Shown piece by piece: positions 1 to 8,150 of a DNA stretch of 19,083 nt. The DNA comes from SZUA-584 sp050943225 (GTDB lineage Bacteria; Bacillota; Clostridia; Christensenellales; SZUA-584). Made by a program: the position numbers and the translations under genes. Under the pieces are notes generated by a model. The model worked only from the letters and a program-made list of their open reading frames with translations, was not told the origin of the DNA and searched no databases. The DNA is taken from contig JBMNOT010000013.1 of assembly GCA_050943225.1 (NCBI GenBank), positions 1 to 19,083 on the forward strand. The letters run 5' to 3'. The stretch's first letter is position 1; the number at the start of each line of letters is the position of its first letter.

Positions 1-52
1 TCACTTTATTCGGGTCGCGTACCGCGCCCTGCCGAACGACAAACCTCTTCAA
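1..52 (-). CDS. recJ: Probable single-stranded-DNA exonuclease RecJ, N-terminal fragment
   Basis: Only the first 17 codons lie in the window; the rest runs off the low-coordinate edge. The start is a TTG at 52-50, with a textbook AGGAG (64-60) 7 nt upstream. The visible peptide begins MKRFVVRQGAVRD. A basic, hydrophobic start followed by an Arg is compatible with RecJ, and recJ commonly follows secDF in Clostridia, but the peptide is too short to prove identity. RecJ is a cytoplasmic 5'-3' ssDNA exonuclease of the DHH family used in recombination and base excision repair. A small perfect stem (79-93, 5 bp with a 5-nt loop) lies between the secF terminator and this RBS. I see no convincing promoter in 65-114, so the gene may depend on read-through from secDF. 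The presence of a coding start is fairly sure; the name is inferred from context. Confidence 0.45.
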   Translation of the reverse strand, partial: MKRFVVRQGAVRDPNKV

Positions 53-114
53 AATATAACTCCTTTAACGCCCCAATACCGCCTGAGCGGCGGGAAGTCG
101 TTTCCAATATACGG

Positions 115-145
115 AAAAGCCTCTCCCGGAACCAGGAAAGGCTTT
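115..145 (-). terminator. Intrinsic terminator after secF
   Basis: On the minus strand AAAGCCTTTCC pairs with the facing GGGAGAGGCTTT around a short GGTT-type loop, giving about 11-12 pairs including one or two G-U. The 3' arm ends in a T4 tract. It starts about 25 nt past the secF stop and probably closes the secDF transcript, perhaps only partly because the T tract is short. Confidence 0.7.
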
Positions 146-170
146 ACACCGGCCTATATCACCGTTATGA

Positions 171-1103
171 TTACGCTTTTGCTTTCGCCTTTCTGCCCTT
201 TTTCTCGCTGGTCTGGGCAAGATGCTTCTGGCGCTTCAATTCCAGCAGCTTCATCCAGATAGGGCTCGCGATAAACATCGACGAATATGTTCCCGCGACC
301 AACCCCACGATGATGGGCAGTGCAAACTCCTTGATGGACGGAACGCCGAATATGTATACCGCCAGTATCGTGATCAGCGTCGTCAGCGAGGTGTTCATGG
401 TACGCGGCAACGTCTCCCTGACGCTCAGGTCCGCAATCTCCATCTGCGTCATCGACTTGAGGGAAACCTTCTTCCTGTTTTCGCGGATGCGGTCGAACAC
501 CACGATGGTGTCGTTGATCGAGTAACCGACGATCGTCAGGCACGCCGCGATGTACGAGCTGTTGACGGGAATGCGCGCGATGCTCATCACCGCGGTCATA
601 ATCAGCACGTCGTGGATCAGCGCTACAACCGCCGCAATGCCGGAAAACAGCTCAAACCGTATCCAGATATAGATCAGCATCAGCGCCGCCGCGATGATAA
701 CCGACAAAAACGCATTGGCGACAATCTCGCCCGAAGTCACGCCGCCCACGCTTTCGATCTCGCTGCCGCTTGCCTCGGGGTAGGTCTTCTTCAGCGAATC
801 CAGCAAGCCCTGACGAAACTCATTGGCATTTTCATCTGAGGGCAGCTGCTGGATGCGGATAACCGCCTGCGTATCCCCGGATCTGGTGATCTGCGCCAAA
901 GCCGGATCCACGCCGTTGTCTTCAAGCGCCTGCTCCACCACCTGCATGTCAAATTTCTCGCCGAGGTCTATGGTGAGTATGCTGCCGCCCGTAAAGTCCA
1001 GCCCCAGGTTCAGCCCGCCCATGGCGATGCCCACGATGAGGCCCGCCAGAATGATCAGGCCGGACAGTATCAGAAAATACTTCGTCTTGTTGAGTAACAG
1101 CAT
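171..1103 (-). CDS. secF: Protein translocase subunit SecF
   Basis: SecF is an inner-membrane RND-family protein that works with SecD to support SecYEG-driven export, using the proton-motive force. The 310-residue product shows the family plan: TM1 (about 9-29), the NLGLDFTGG motif (32-40), a small extracytoplasmic domain (about 41-128), then five TM segments (about 129-285). The conserved GYSINDTIVVFDRIREN block is at 193-209, and the tail is Lys/Ala rich. The ATG at 1103 is preferred because GGGGGG (1117-1112) lies 8 nt upstream. A GTG at 1112 would add three residues, but the Shine-Dalgarno would abut it. The start is one base past the secD stop, so translation is almost certainly coupled. 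All key motifs are present and the length is normal. Confidence 0.96.
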   Translation of the reverse strand: MLLLNKTKYFLILSGLIILAGLIVGIAMGGLNLGLDFTGGSILTIDLGEKFDMQVVEQALEDNGVDPALAQITRSGDTQAVIRIQQLPSDENANEFRQGLLDSLKKTYPEASGSEIESVGGVTSGEIVANAFLSVIIAAALMLIYIWIRFELFSGIAAVVALIHDVLIMTAVMSIARIPVNSSYIAACLTIVGYSINDTIVVFDRIRENRKKVSLKSMTQMEIADLSVRETLPRTMNTSLTTLITILAVYIFGVPSIKEFALPIIVGLVAGTYSSMFIASPIWMKLLELKRQKHLAQTSEKKGRKAKAKA

Positions 1104-1104
1104 A

Positions 1105-2409
1105 TCACTCACCCCCCTTCAGCGATTTTTCAGGTGCAATTTTTCGGTTGGTATATAGCTTGAGATTCTTTATGTTAAGCGCAATAGCCAGCTTCATCAG
1201 CGCCCTGGTAACCACCAAAGCGGTAAACATCGACACCACGATGCCCATAATCAGCGTATAGCCGAAACCTTTCACCGTGCCCACGCCGAATATTGCGATG
1301 ACGACGGCCGCGATGATCGTCGTGATGTTGGAGTCGATGATGGTGCTCATTGCCTTGTGGAAACCGGCGTTCAGCGCCGCGCGCAACGTCTTGCCGGTGG
1401 CAAGTTCTTCTTTGAACCGCTCGAATATAATGACGTTGGCGTCCACCGCCATGCCCACGCTTAATATGATGCCCGCAATGCCCGGCAGCGTCAGCTGGAT
1501 AGCCGGTATCGCCGCCAGCAGGAGCAGTATGATGAACATATAGACAGCCAGCGCAATATCCGCCATCAGGCCGGGCAGCCGGTAAAACACCAGCATGAAC
1601 ACGAACAGCACAATGATGCCGATCATGCCGGCAAACAGGCTGGAGGACAAGGCGTCCTCGCCCAGCGACGCGCTGATGGTACGCAGCTCGAGCTCCTTTA
1701 AGTTCAGCGGCAAAGCGCCCGATGAGATGCCCACCGCGAGGTTCTCAGCCTCTTCCGCAGTAAAGCCGCCGCTGCTGCCGCCCGATATGATTGCCCGGCC
1801 GCCGTATATCGCGCCATCTCTGACGCCGGCGCTGGAAATCATCACATCGTCCACAAATATATCAATATTTGTGCCATTGGCATAGGCCTCGGCGGTCATG
1901 TCGCCAAACAGCTTGCCGCCCTCGTCGTTGAACTCAAGCTGGACGACGATCTCTCTGGTATCTGAAAGCATAACGGCCTGCGCGGATCTGACCATGTCGC
2001 CGGTCACCCACACCTTGCCGTCCGAGTCTTTAAACTCCAGCTTAGACGGCTTGCCGATGGCCTCAAACACAGCCTGCTGGTCCTCTTCCTTGTTGGGTAT
2101 CTCGATACGGATGCGGTCGCCGCCCTGCTGCACCACAGTCGCCTCGGTATAGCCTTTGCTGTCCAGACGGTCACGAAGCACAGCGATCGTCGTTTTCAAT
2201 TTGCCCGCAAACTCATCGTCCGAAAGTTCTTCCCTGTCGGCCTGGTATACCACATAACCGCCGCCCGTCAGATCCAGACCGAGGTTGACCTGCTCATACA
2301 GCGGACGTACCCTATAGACGCCTATCTGGAAGCCGGTCATGCCAAAGTAGACGGCAGCGCCAAAGATCACGACGATGATCACCAGCCATATAATGCTGCG
2401 TTTTCTCAT
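1105..2409 (-). CDS. secD: Protein translocase subunit SecD
   Basis: SecD is the partner of SecF in the accessory Sec export complex. The 434-residue protein has TM1 (about 7-23), the NLGLDLTGG motif (42-50), a periplasmic-type P1 head (about 55-245, shorter than in proteobacteria, as usual for Bacillota), and five TM segments (about 258-410). The signature GMAVDANVIIFERFKEE is at 319-335. SecD and SecF are separate genes here, not fused as in Bacillus subtilis. The start at 2409 is ATG. The best Shine-Dalgarno, AAGGAGG (2431-2425), is 15 nt upstream, which is unusually far, and no better in-frame start lies between. It is the first gene of a secD-secF unit with its own promoter at 2525-2553 and a leader of about 108 nt. 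Confidence 0.97.
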   Translation of the reverse strand: MRKRSIIWLVIIVVIFGAAVYFGMTGFQIGVYRVRPLYEQVNLGLDLTGGGYVVYQADREELSDDEFAGKLKTTIAVLRDRLDSKGYTEATVVQQGGDRIRIEIPNKEEDQQAVFEAIGKPSKLEFKDSDGKVWVTGDMVRSAQAVMLSDTREIVVQLEFNDEGGKLFGDMTAEAYANGTNIDIFVDDVMISSAGVRDGAIYGGRAIISGGSSGGFTAEEAENLAVGISSGALPLNLKELELRTISASLGEDALSSSLFAGMIGIIVLFVFMLVFYRLPGLMADIALAVYMFIILLLLAAIPAIQLTLPGIAGIILSVGMAVDANVIIFERFKEELATGKTLRAALNAGFHKAMSTIIDSNITTIIAAVVIAIFGVGTVKGFGYTLIMGIVVSMFTALVVTRALMKLAIALNIKNLKLYTNRKIAPEKSLKGGE

Positions 2410-2524
2410 GATTGTTCCCGTAATCCTCCTTAACGGAATGCTCCAACCGGATTTTCAAAAACATACGGGCAGCGTGTTTACCGCCAAAGCCGCAACAAAA
2501 AAACGTTTCCGAAAAACTCAGTTT

Positions 2525-2553
2525 ATTATATACGTCGCTTTTCCAATAGTCAA
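2525..2553 (-). promoter_or_regulatory. Sigma-A type promoter of secDF
   Basis: TTGACT (-35, 2553-2548), a 17-nt spacer and TATAAT (-10, 2530-2525) are one base from full consensus. Transcription would start near 2518, between the malic enzyme terminator and secD. Shortly after the predicted start there is a weak 5-bp stem followed by T7 (2497-2503). It is so close to the start that I do not read it as a working terminator. Confidence 0.85.
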
Positions 2554-2599
2554 TACGGCGGCTCTCATTAACATTCCAATAAATTCCTCTATTGCATAT

Positions 2600-2624
2600 A
2601 AAAACGGCGCCACATAAGCGCCGT
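2600..2624 (-). terminator. Intrinsic terminator after the malic enzyme gene
   Basis: A perfect 7-bp stem, ACGGCGC facing GCGCCGT with a 7-nt loop, is followed on the minus strand by a T-rich run. It lies about 27 nt past the malic enzyme stop and separates that gene from the secDF promoter. Confidence 0.88.
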
Positions 2625-2650
2625 CTGAATAATATTGTTTTTTCCATACC

Positions 2651-3823
2651 TTAGATGCGTGCCACGCCGGATTCGCGGGCCGCCTGCGCCACCGCCTTGG
2701 CCACTGCCGGGGCCACACGCGGGTCAAAAGGCGCGGGTATAATATAGTCGGGCGTCAGCTCGTCGTCTGAAATAAGGTCCGCAATTGCGTACGCCGCGGC
2801 GATCTTCATCTCGTCGTTGATGTCGCGCGCGCGCACGTCCAGCGCGCCGCGGAATATGCCGGGGAACGCCAGCACGTTGTTGATCTGGTTCGGGAAGTCG
2901 CTGCGGCCCGTACCCACCACCGCGGCGCCCGCCGCTTTGGCGAGGTCCGGCATGATCTCGGGAACGGGGTTGCTCATGGCGAATATCAGCGGGTTCGGGT
3001 TCATGCTGCGCACCATGTCCTGCGTCACGATGCCCGGCGCGGAAACGCCGATAAAAATGTCCGCCCCTTTAATCACGTCCTGCAGCGAGCCTTTCTTCAC
3101 CTCGCGGTTGCTGATCTTCGCCATTTCCTGCTTAAATGGGTTCAGGTCTTCGCGGCCTTCCCATATCGCCCCCTTGGTGTCGCACAGTATCACGTTCCGA
3201 AGGCCCATGCTCATCAGTAGCTTGGTGATGGCCACGCCGGCCGCGCCCGCTCCGGATACCACAACTTCCTGTTCCTCCAGCCTGCGGTCCGTAAGCTTCA
3301 TCGCGTTGATCATCGCCGCCGCCGTCACCACCGCGGTGCCGTGCTGGTCGTCGTGGAATATCGGGATATCGCAGCACTCCTTGAGCCTTTTCTCTATCTC
3401 AAAGCAGCGCGGCGCAGAGATATCCTCCAGATTGATGCCGCCGAAGCTGCCGGCCAGAAGCCTTACGGTATTCACAATATCGTCCACATCCTTGCTGCGG
3501 ATGCACAGCGGGAACGCATCCACGTCCGCAAACGACTTGAACAGCACACACTTGCCTTCCATCACCGGCATGCCCGCCTCCGGCCCGATATCGCCCAGCC
3601 CCAGCACCGCCGTGCCGTCCGTCACCACCGCGACCAGGTTCCAGCGCCGCGTGTAGGCGTAGGATAAGTCCGCGTTTTCGGCTATTTTCAGGCAAGGCTC
3701 CGCCACGCCCGGCGTGTACGCCACCGACAGGTCATGCCTGTCTTTAACCGGCACCTTGCTGATAACCTCAATCTTGCCTCTCCATTGCTCATGCAGCTTG
3801 AGGGATTCTTCCTGTATGTTCAT
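2651..3823 (-). CDS. Malic enzyme, short bacterial type (probably NAD-dependent)
   Basis: Oxidatively decarboxylates malate to pyruvate and CO2 in the cytosol. The 390-residue protein has the short bacterial form without a phosphotransacetylase domain. The N-terminal catalytic domain shows VAYTPGVAEPC (Tyr36), Lys91, the metal-binding Glu133/Asp134 and IFHDDQHGTA (Asp158/Asp159). The Rossmann domain follows with SGAGAAGVA (190-198) and an acidic Asp215 at the end of the second strand, which favours NAD over NADP (inference). NPVPE and TGRSDFPNQ-type motifs follow. The ATG at 3823 has GAAAGGAAAA just upstream. The gene has its own promoter candidate (3895-3924) and a strong terminator, so it behaves as a single-gene unit placed between polC and secD. 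I give no gene symbol because maeA/maeB usage varies. Confidence 0.94.
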   Translation of the reverse strand: MNIQEESLKLHEQWRGKIEVISKVPVKDRHDLSVAYTPGVAEPCLKIAENADLSYAYTRRWNLVAVVTDGTAVLGLGDIGPEAGMPVMEGKCVLFKSFADVDAFPLCIRSKDVDDIVNTVRLLAGSFGGINLEDISAPRCFEIEKRLKECCDIPIFHDDQHGTAVVTAAAMINAMKLTDRRLEEQEVVVSGAGAAGVAITKLLMSMGLRNVILCDTKGAIWEGREDLNPFKQEMAKISNREVKKGSLQDVIKGADIFIGVSAPGIVTQDMVRSMNPNPLIFAMSNPVPEIMPDLAKAAGAAVVGTGRSDFPNQINNVLAFPGIFRGALDVRARDINDEMKIAAAYAIADLISDDELTPDYIIPAPFDPRVAPAVAKAVAQAARESGVARI

Positions 3824-3894
3824 CGTTTTCCTTTCTGAAAAGCGTTTATCGCCTGTCCCCGGATGTCAAATACCATGGCAGACATACGCCACTT

Positions 3895-3924
3895 ATTTTA
3901 CAGCCTGGTGACGGTTTCAGTCAA
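3895..3924 (-). promoter_or_regulatory. Promoter for the malic enzyme gene, overlapping the end of polC
   Basis: TTGACT (3924-3919) and TAAAAT (3900-3895) are separated by 18 nt. The -35 hexamer sits across the last codon and stop of polC. The start point would be near 3888, about 65 nt before the ATG. A second perfect TTGACA (3869-3864) lies downstream but has only a poor -10 (AACGCT). Confidence 0.6.
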
Positions 3925-6900
3925 ACAAACTCAGCTGGTTGCTCTTCTGCAAGCCTTCTAGGCACCCGTGCTCCTCCAGCTTGGCGATAACGGCGCTGGA
4001 TACGCCTGAGCGGTTCTTCAGGTCCTCGATGGACAAAAACGGCCCCTGCCTGCGCGCCTCCACGATGCCCTTCGCCGCCGCCGCGCCGGTACCGCTGATA
4101 GCGGTGAACGGCAGCCGGATGCCTTCCGGCTCTATCACGCAGTTGGTCGCGTCGGATTTATAGAGGTCTGGCGGCAGGAAATCGATGCCGCGCTCAAACA
4201 TCTCCAGAGCCACTTCCAGAACCGTCATCTGGGCCTGGTCCAAAGCGGAAGCGTCCTTGCCCTGCGCCTCGATGGCGGCGATGCGCTGGCGCACCTGCTC
4301 GCCCGAGTGCAGGTATCTCGCGTCCAGATTATCCGCGCGCACCGAGAAATACGTGGCGTAAAAAGCCTTCGGGTGGTGCACCTTGAAATACGCAATGCGC
4401 AGCGCCATCATGACATACGCTACGGCGTGCGCCCGCGGGAACATGTATTTTATTTTCTTGCACGAATCGATAAACCATTCGGGCACGTTCAGGGCCCGCA
4501 TGTCCTTTTCCCACTCATCCTTTAAGCCCTTGCCCTTGCGCACCGACTCCATGATATAAAACGCCTCGGTCTCGTCCATGCCGCGGGTCACCAGATAGTT
4601 CATGATGTCGTCGCGCGTGCATATCACCTGCCGCAGCGTGGCCGTACCGTTCATCACCAGGTCCTGCGCGTTGTTCAGCCACACGTCGGTGCCGTGCGAC
4701 AGCCCCGCGATGCGTACCAGCTCGCCGATGGTGGTGGGCTGCGTATCCACCAGCATCTGGCGCACGAATTTGGTGCCGAATTCCGGAATGCCGAGGCTAC
4801 CCACCTGACAGCCAAGTATCTGCTCCGGCTCGATGCCCAGCGCTTTGGTGCTCTTAAACAGCGACAGCGTATCCGGGTCGTTGATGGGCACTTCCTTGGG
4901 GTTGATGCCCGTCAGGTCCTGCAGCATGCGCAGCGCCGTCGGGTCGTCGTGGCCCAGTATGTCCAGCTTCACCAGTCTATCGTGCAGCGAGTTGAAGTTA
5001 TAATGCGTGGTCACGCTGCCCGACGTCGGGTCGTTGGCGGGGTACTGGACCGGCGTAAACTCGTGGATATCGCGACCCGCCGGCAGTATCACCAAACCGC
5101 CCGGATGCTGGCCCGTGGTGCGCTTGGTGCCCGATACGCCCTTTGTCAGCCGTTCGATCTCGGCGCGGCTCACCACAATGCCCTTCTCCTGAAGGTAGTT
5201 CTTCACAAAACCGAACGCCGTCTGCTCCTTGATGCTGCTGATGGTGCCCGCGCGGAACACGCGATCTTCCCCGAAGTATTGCAGTATGAACCTGTGCGCC
5301 TCGGGCTGGTATACGCCGGAGAAATTTAGGTCGATATCCGGCACCTTGTCCGCGTTGATGCCGAGGAACGTGGCAAACGGTATATCGTATCCGTCGCGCT
5401 TTAAGTCCGTGCCGCACTGCGGGCAGTCTTTCGGCGGCAGGTCCGGGCCGCAGGCATATTCGTCGGTGTCGATATCAAAGTCGGACCAGTGGCAGTTCGG
5501 GCAAAAGTAATGCGGCGGCAGCGGGTGCACTTCTGTGATGCCCGCCATGGTGGCCGCCAGGGACGAGCCAACAGACCCGCGCGAACCCACCAGATAGCCA
5601 TCTTCCAGCGAATGGCGCACCAGCTCGTAAGCGATATAGTACAGCACGGCATAACCGTGCCGGATGATGTTGTCCAGCTCAAAAGCCAGGCGCTTTTCCA
5701 CGATGGGAGGCAGCGGGTCGCCGTACTGGGCGCGCGCATTCCGCCAGCACATCTTCGCCAGCTTCTCCGCTGCGTTTTCGATCACCGGCATCGCGGTCTC
5801 ATCCGGCAGCAGCTGGATGTTCTCCACCTGCGCCGCAATCGCGCGCGGCACATCGATGACCACCTCGCGGGCCTTTTCCTTGCCCAGGTACGAAAACTCC
5901 GCCAGCATCTCCGCCGTGGTGCGGAAATACAGCGGCGGCTGGTTGTCCGCGTCCTGGAACTTCTGGCCGTGCATCAGTATGCGCCGGAAGTATTCGTCCT
6001 GCGGCTCAAGAAAATGCGCGTCACAGGTGGCCGCCACCGGCAGCCCCATCTCCTCGCCCAGCTTCACGATGCGCCGCGTGATGTCGCGCACGCCTTCCAT
6101 CGACTTGAAACGGCCCTCGCGCACCATGAAGGCGTTGTTACCGTCCGGCTGTATCTCCAGATAGTCGTAAAACTTCGCGATGTGACGGAGCTCGCCGTCC
6201 GAAGCAAACCGCAGTATCGCCTGTATGAGCTCGCCCTGTTCGCAGGCGCTGCCCACAATCAGCCCCTCGCGGTGCCGAATCAGCAGCGATTTGGGTACGC
6301 GCGGCTTGCGATAGAAATAGTTCAGGTGCGATTCCGACACCAGCTTGTACAGGTTAAAAAGCCCCGTGTTGTTGCGGCACAGCAGTATAACATGGTAGAG
6401 GGGGGCATTTTTGTCGTCCGTCAGCGTGTGGTCGCGCTTTTTGCCCGATTCCTCGATGCACCTGGCCATCAGCTGCGCGGTGGCCGTCGCGTCGCCCAGC
6501 GCGCGGTGATGCTGCAGCGGGATGCCGAACTCCGCGGCCAGTTTGCCCAGGCTGTACGACTTCTGGCTGGGGAACGTGCGCTTGATCAGCCACAGCGTAT
6601 CCAGCCATGTATTGTCAAAATCAATGCCGTAAGCCTCGCCGTGCCTTAATATAAAGCTCATATCAAACGACGCGTTATGCGCGGCAAGCGGCGTATCCCC
6701 CGCAAATTCCTTGAACGCGCGCAGCACTTCGGCCGGGCCGGGCGCGTCTTTGAGCATATCGTCGGTGATGCCGGTAAGGTCAATAATCTGCGGAGTCAGC
6801 GGCTCGCCCGGGCTGACAAAAGTGCTGAACGTATCGATGATCTCGCCGTGCCGCATCCGCACGGCGCCGATCTCGATGATGTGACAGGTCCGTGGATTAA

Positions 6901-8140
6901 GCCCGGTGGTCTCGATATCGAACACCACGTATTCGTCCGCGAACGTCTCTTGGTAATGGTCGTCGGTGTCGTCGTACATATAGGCTTCCATGCCGTATAT
7001 GACCTTGATGCCCAGCTTTTTGGCCGCATCGAACGCGCGCGGAAACGCCTGCACAACGCCGTGGTCGGTGATGGCCACCGCCTCGTGCCCGAACTCCGCT
7101 ACGCGCTTCACCACATCCACCTCGTCCGCCACGCCATCGAGAGCGCTCATGTTGGTATGCATGTGCAGCTCTACGCGCTTTATTTCCGCCTCGTCCATGC
7201 GCCGTACAGCCTTGGTCTCCTCGATACTGTTGACGCTGATGCACACTTCGCGCGCATAGCTATCGTAAGCCGCCTTGCCGGCCACCTTGACGGCTTCCGC
7301 CTTTTTGAGCCGTTTCACGATTTCAGGCGCCTTGTCCTGCCCAACGAACGCCTTGCACATGATGGTGGACGTAAGGTCAGTCACGCCGAAGGATATCACC
7401 GACTTCTTTCCGCCGCGGATCTCCTTCCTGATGTCGAAACAGTCGACGCCCGTCACCTGACCCGCAATCACGCAGGGGCCCGTCATGTCGTTGATGCTGC
7501 GTATCGGTATGGGCTCGCCCGTAATGGCCCTGCCGTGAATGAGCGGCGTCTTGACTTTCTCCGGCTTGTCCTTCTTAGCGGGAGCCGCTTTGGGCGCAGG
7601 CGCAGGAGGCGCAGCGTCCTTTTCTGTCTGCAGCGCGATATGACACATTTCCGCCGGCTCGGGCGCATCTTCCGGATTGCACCGGCCCACCGCAACGGTG
7701 ATTGGCCGTCCCAGGCTGTTCGAGAGGTATTCCTCTAGATAGTCCTTGAGCCCCATCTCCAGGAACAGCTCCCTGCCGAAGTCCACAGGGAAATCAAGAT
7801 GTATCCTGCTGCCGTCCAGGCGGATGCGGGCGCGGTTGATAAAAGGCGCCAGCGGCGGCTTTTTTACGCCGCACAGCGCGCGAATATGTGCGCATAGCGC
7901 CTCGCCGTCCTCCGCCGCGTCCTGATACTGTATCACCACGCGCGCGCCGGGGCCTACCTTTTCCCCCACGTACTTTTCAATGGAAATATAAACCTCGGGG
8001 GGCAGCAGGCGGCTGCGCAGGCGCACCAGCACCTCGCCTTTCTTGACGACGTGCTGCACCTTTTCCAGGCTCAGCTCATATTGCTCGCCCACACCGACGG
8101 CGTTTTTCAGCATGGAAAGAAAATCCCCGTTGGTCTTCAA
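3917..8140 (-). CDS. polC: DNA polymerase III alpha subunit, PolC type
   Basis: Replicative polymerase of low-GC-type Gram-positives with built-in proofreading. Numbering runs from the TTG at 8140 (1407 residues). The order is: N-terminal domain (1-170), Ala/Pro/Lys linker (about 174-196), OB fold (about 197-312), PHP domain (HMH at 326-328, TDHG at 358, CDAHF near 707) interrupted by a DnaQ-like exonuclease. The exonuclease has DIETTG (Asp408/Glu410), HNASFD (Asp493) and HRALGD (His545/Asp550). Then come a Cys4 zinc site (880, 883, 906, 909), the polymerase centre PDIDLNFSG (Asp935/Asp937) and a C-terminal clamp-binding QLSLF (1402-1406). The TTG is chosen because AGGGGGG (8152-8146) lies 5 nt upstream. 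A longer form from a TTG at 8179 would overlap ispG by 29 nt and lacks a good RBS. It is the last gene of the long operon; no clear terminator follows. Confidence 0.97.
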   Translation of the reverse strand: MKTNGDFLSMLKNAVGVGEQYELSLEKVQHVVKKGEVLVRLRSRLLPPEVYISIEKYVGEKVGPGARVVIQYQDAAEDGEALCAHIRALCGVKKPPLAPFINRARIRLDGSRIHLDFPVDFGRELFLEMGLKDYLEEYLSNSLGRPITVAVGRCNPEDAPEPAEMCHIALQTEKDAAPPAPAPKAAPAKKDKPEKVKTPLIHGRAITGEPIPIRSINDMTGPCVIAGQVTGVDCFDIRKEIRGGKKSVISFGVTDLTSTIMCKAFVGQDKAPEIVKRLKKAEAVKVAGKAAYDSYAREVCISVNSIEETKAVRRMDEAEIKRVELHMHTNMSALDGVADEVDVVKRVAEFGHEAVAITDHGVVQAFPRAFDAAKKLGIKVIYGMEAYMYDDTDDHYQETFADEYVVFDIETTGLNPRTCHIIEIGAVRMRHGEIIDTFSTFVSPGEPLTPQIIDLTGITDDMLKDAPGPAEVLRAFKEFAGDTPLAAHNASFDMSFILRHGEAYGIDFDNTWLDTLWLIKRTFPSQKSYSLGKLAAEFGIPLQHHRALGDATATAQLMARCIEESGKKRDHTLTDDKNAPLYHVILLCRNNTGLFNLYKLVSESHLNYFYRKPRVPKSLLIRHREGLIVGSACEQGELIQAILRFASDGELRHIAKFYDYLEIQPDGNNAFMVREGRFKSMEGVRDITRRIVKLGEEMGLPVAATCDAHFLEPQDEYFRRILMHGQKFQDADNQPPLYFRTTAEMLAEFSYLGKEKAREVVIDVPRAIAAQVENIQLLPDETAMPVIENAAEKLAKMCWRNARAQYGDPLPPIVEKRLAFELDNIIRHGYAVLYYIAYELVRHSLEDGYLVGSRGSVGSSLAATMAGITEVHPLPPHYFCPNCHWSDFDIDTDEYACGPDLPPKDCPQCGTDLKRDGYDIPFATFLGINADKVPDIDLNFSGVYQPEAHRFILQYFGEDRVFRAGTISSIKEQTAFGFVKNYLQEKGIVVSRAEIERLTKGVSGTKRTTGQHPGGLVILPAGRDIHEFTPVQYPANDPTSGSVTTHYNFNSLHDRLVKLDILGHDDPTALRMLQDLTGINPKEVPINDPDTLSLFKSTKALGIEPEQILGCQVGSLGIPEFGTKFVRQMLVDTQPTTIGELVRIAGLSHGTDVWLNNAQDLVMNGTATLRQVICTRDDIMNYLVTRGMDETEAFYIMESVRKGKGLKDEWEKDMRALNVPEWFIDSCKKIKYMFPRAHAVAYVMMALRIAYFKVHHPKAFYATYFSVRADNLDARYLHSGEQVRQRIAAIEAQGKDASALDQAQMTVLEVALEMFERGIDFLPPDLYKSDATNCVIEPEGIRLPFTAISGTGAAAAKGIVEARRQGPFLSIEDLKNRSGVSSAVIAKLEEHGCLEGLQKSNQLSLFD

Positions 8141-8150
8141 AACAGCCCCC

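Noticed and set aside
2312..2647. 111-codon minus-strand frame over the secD start and the intergenic region
   Set aside because: It runs through the malic enzyme terminator and secDF promoter and then out of frame into secD, so it is not a credible gene.
3824..3894. Terminator for polC or a riboswitch before the malic enzyme
   Set aside because: Only weak 3-5 bp stems without a proper T tract are seen, and no riboswitch motif is recognised.
5489..6649. 386-codon open frame on the plus strand inside polC
   Set aside because: Lies wholly within the highly conserved polymerase gene and has antisense-type composition.
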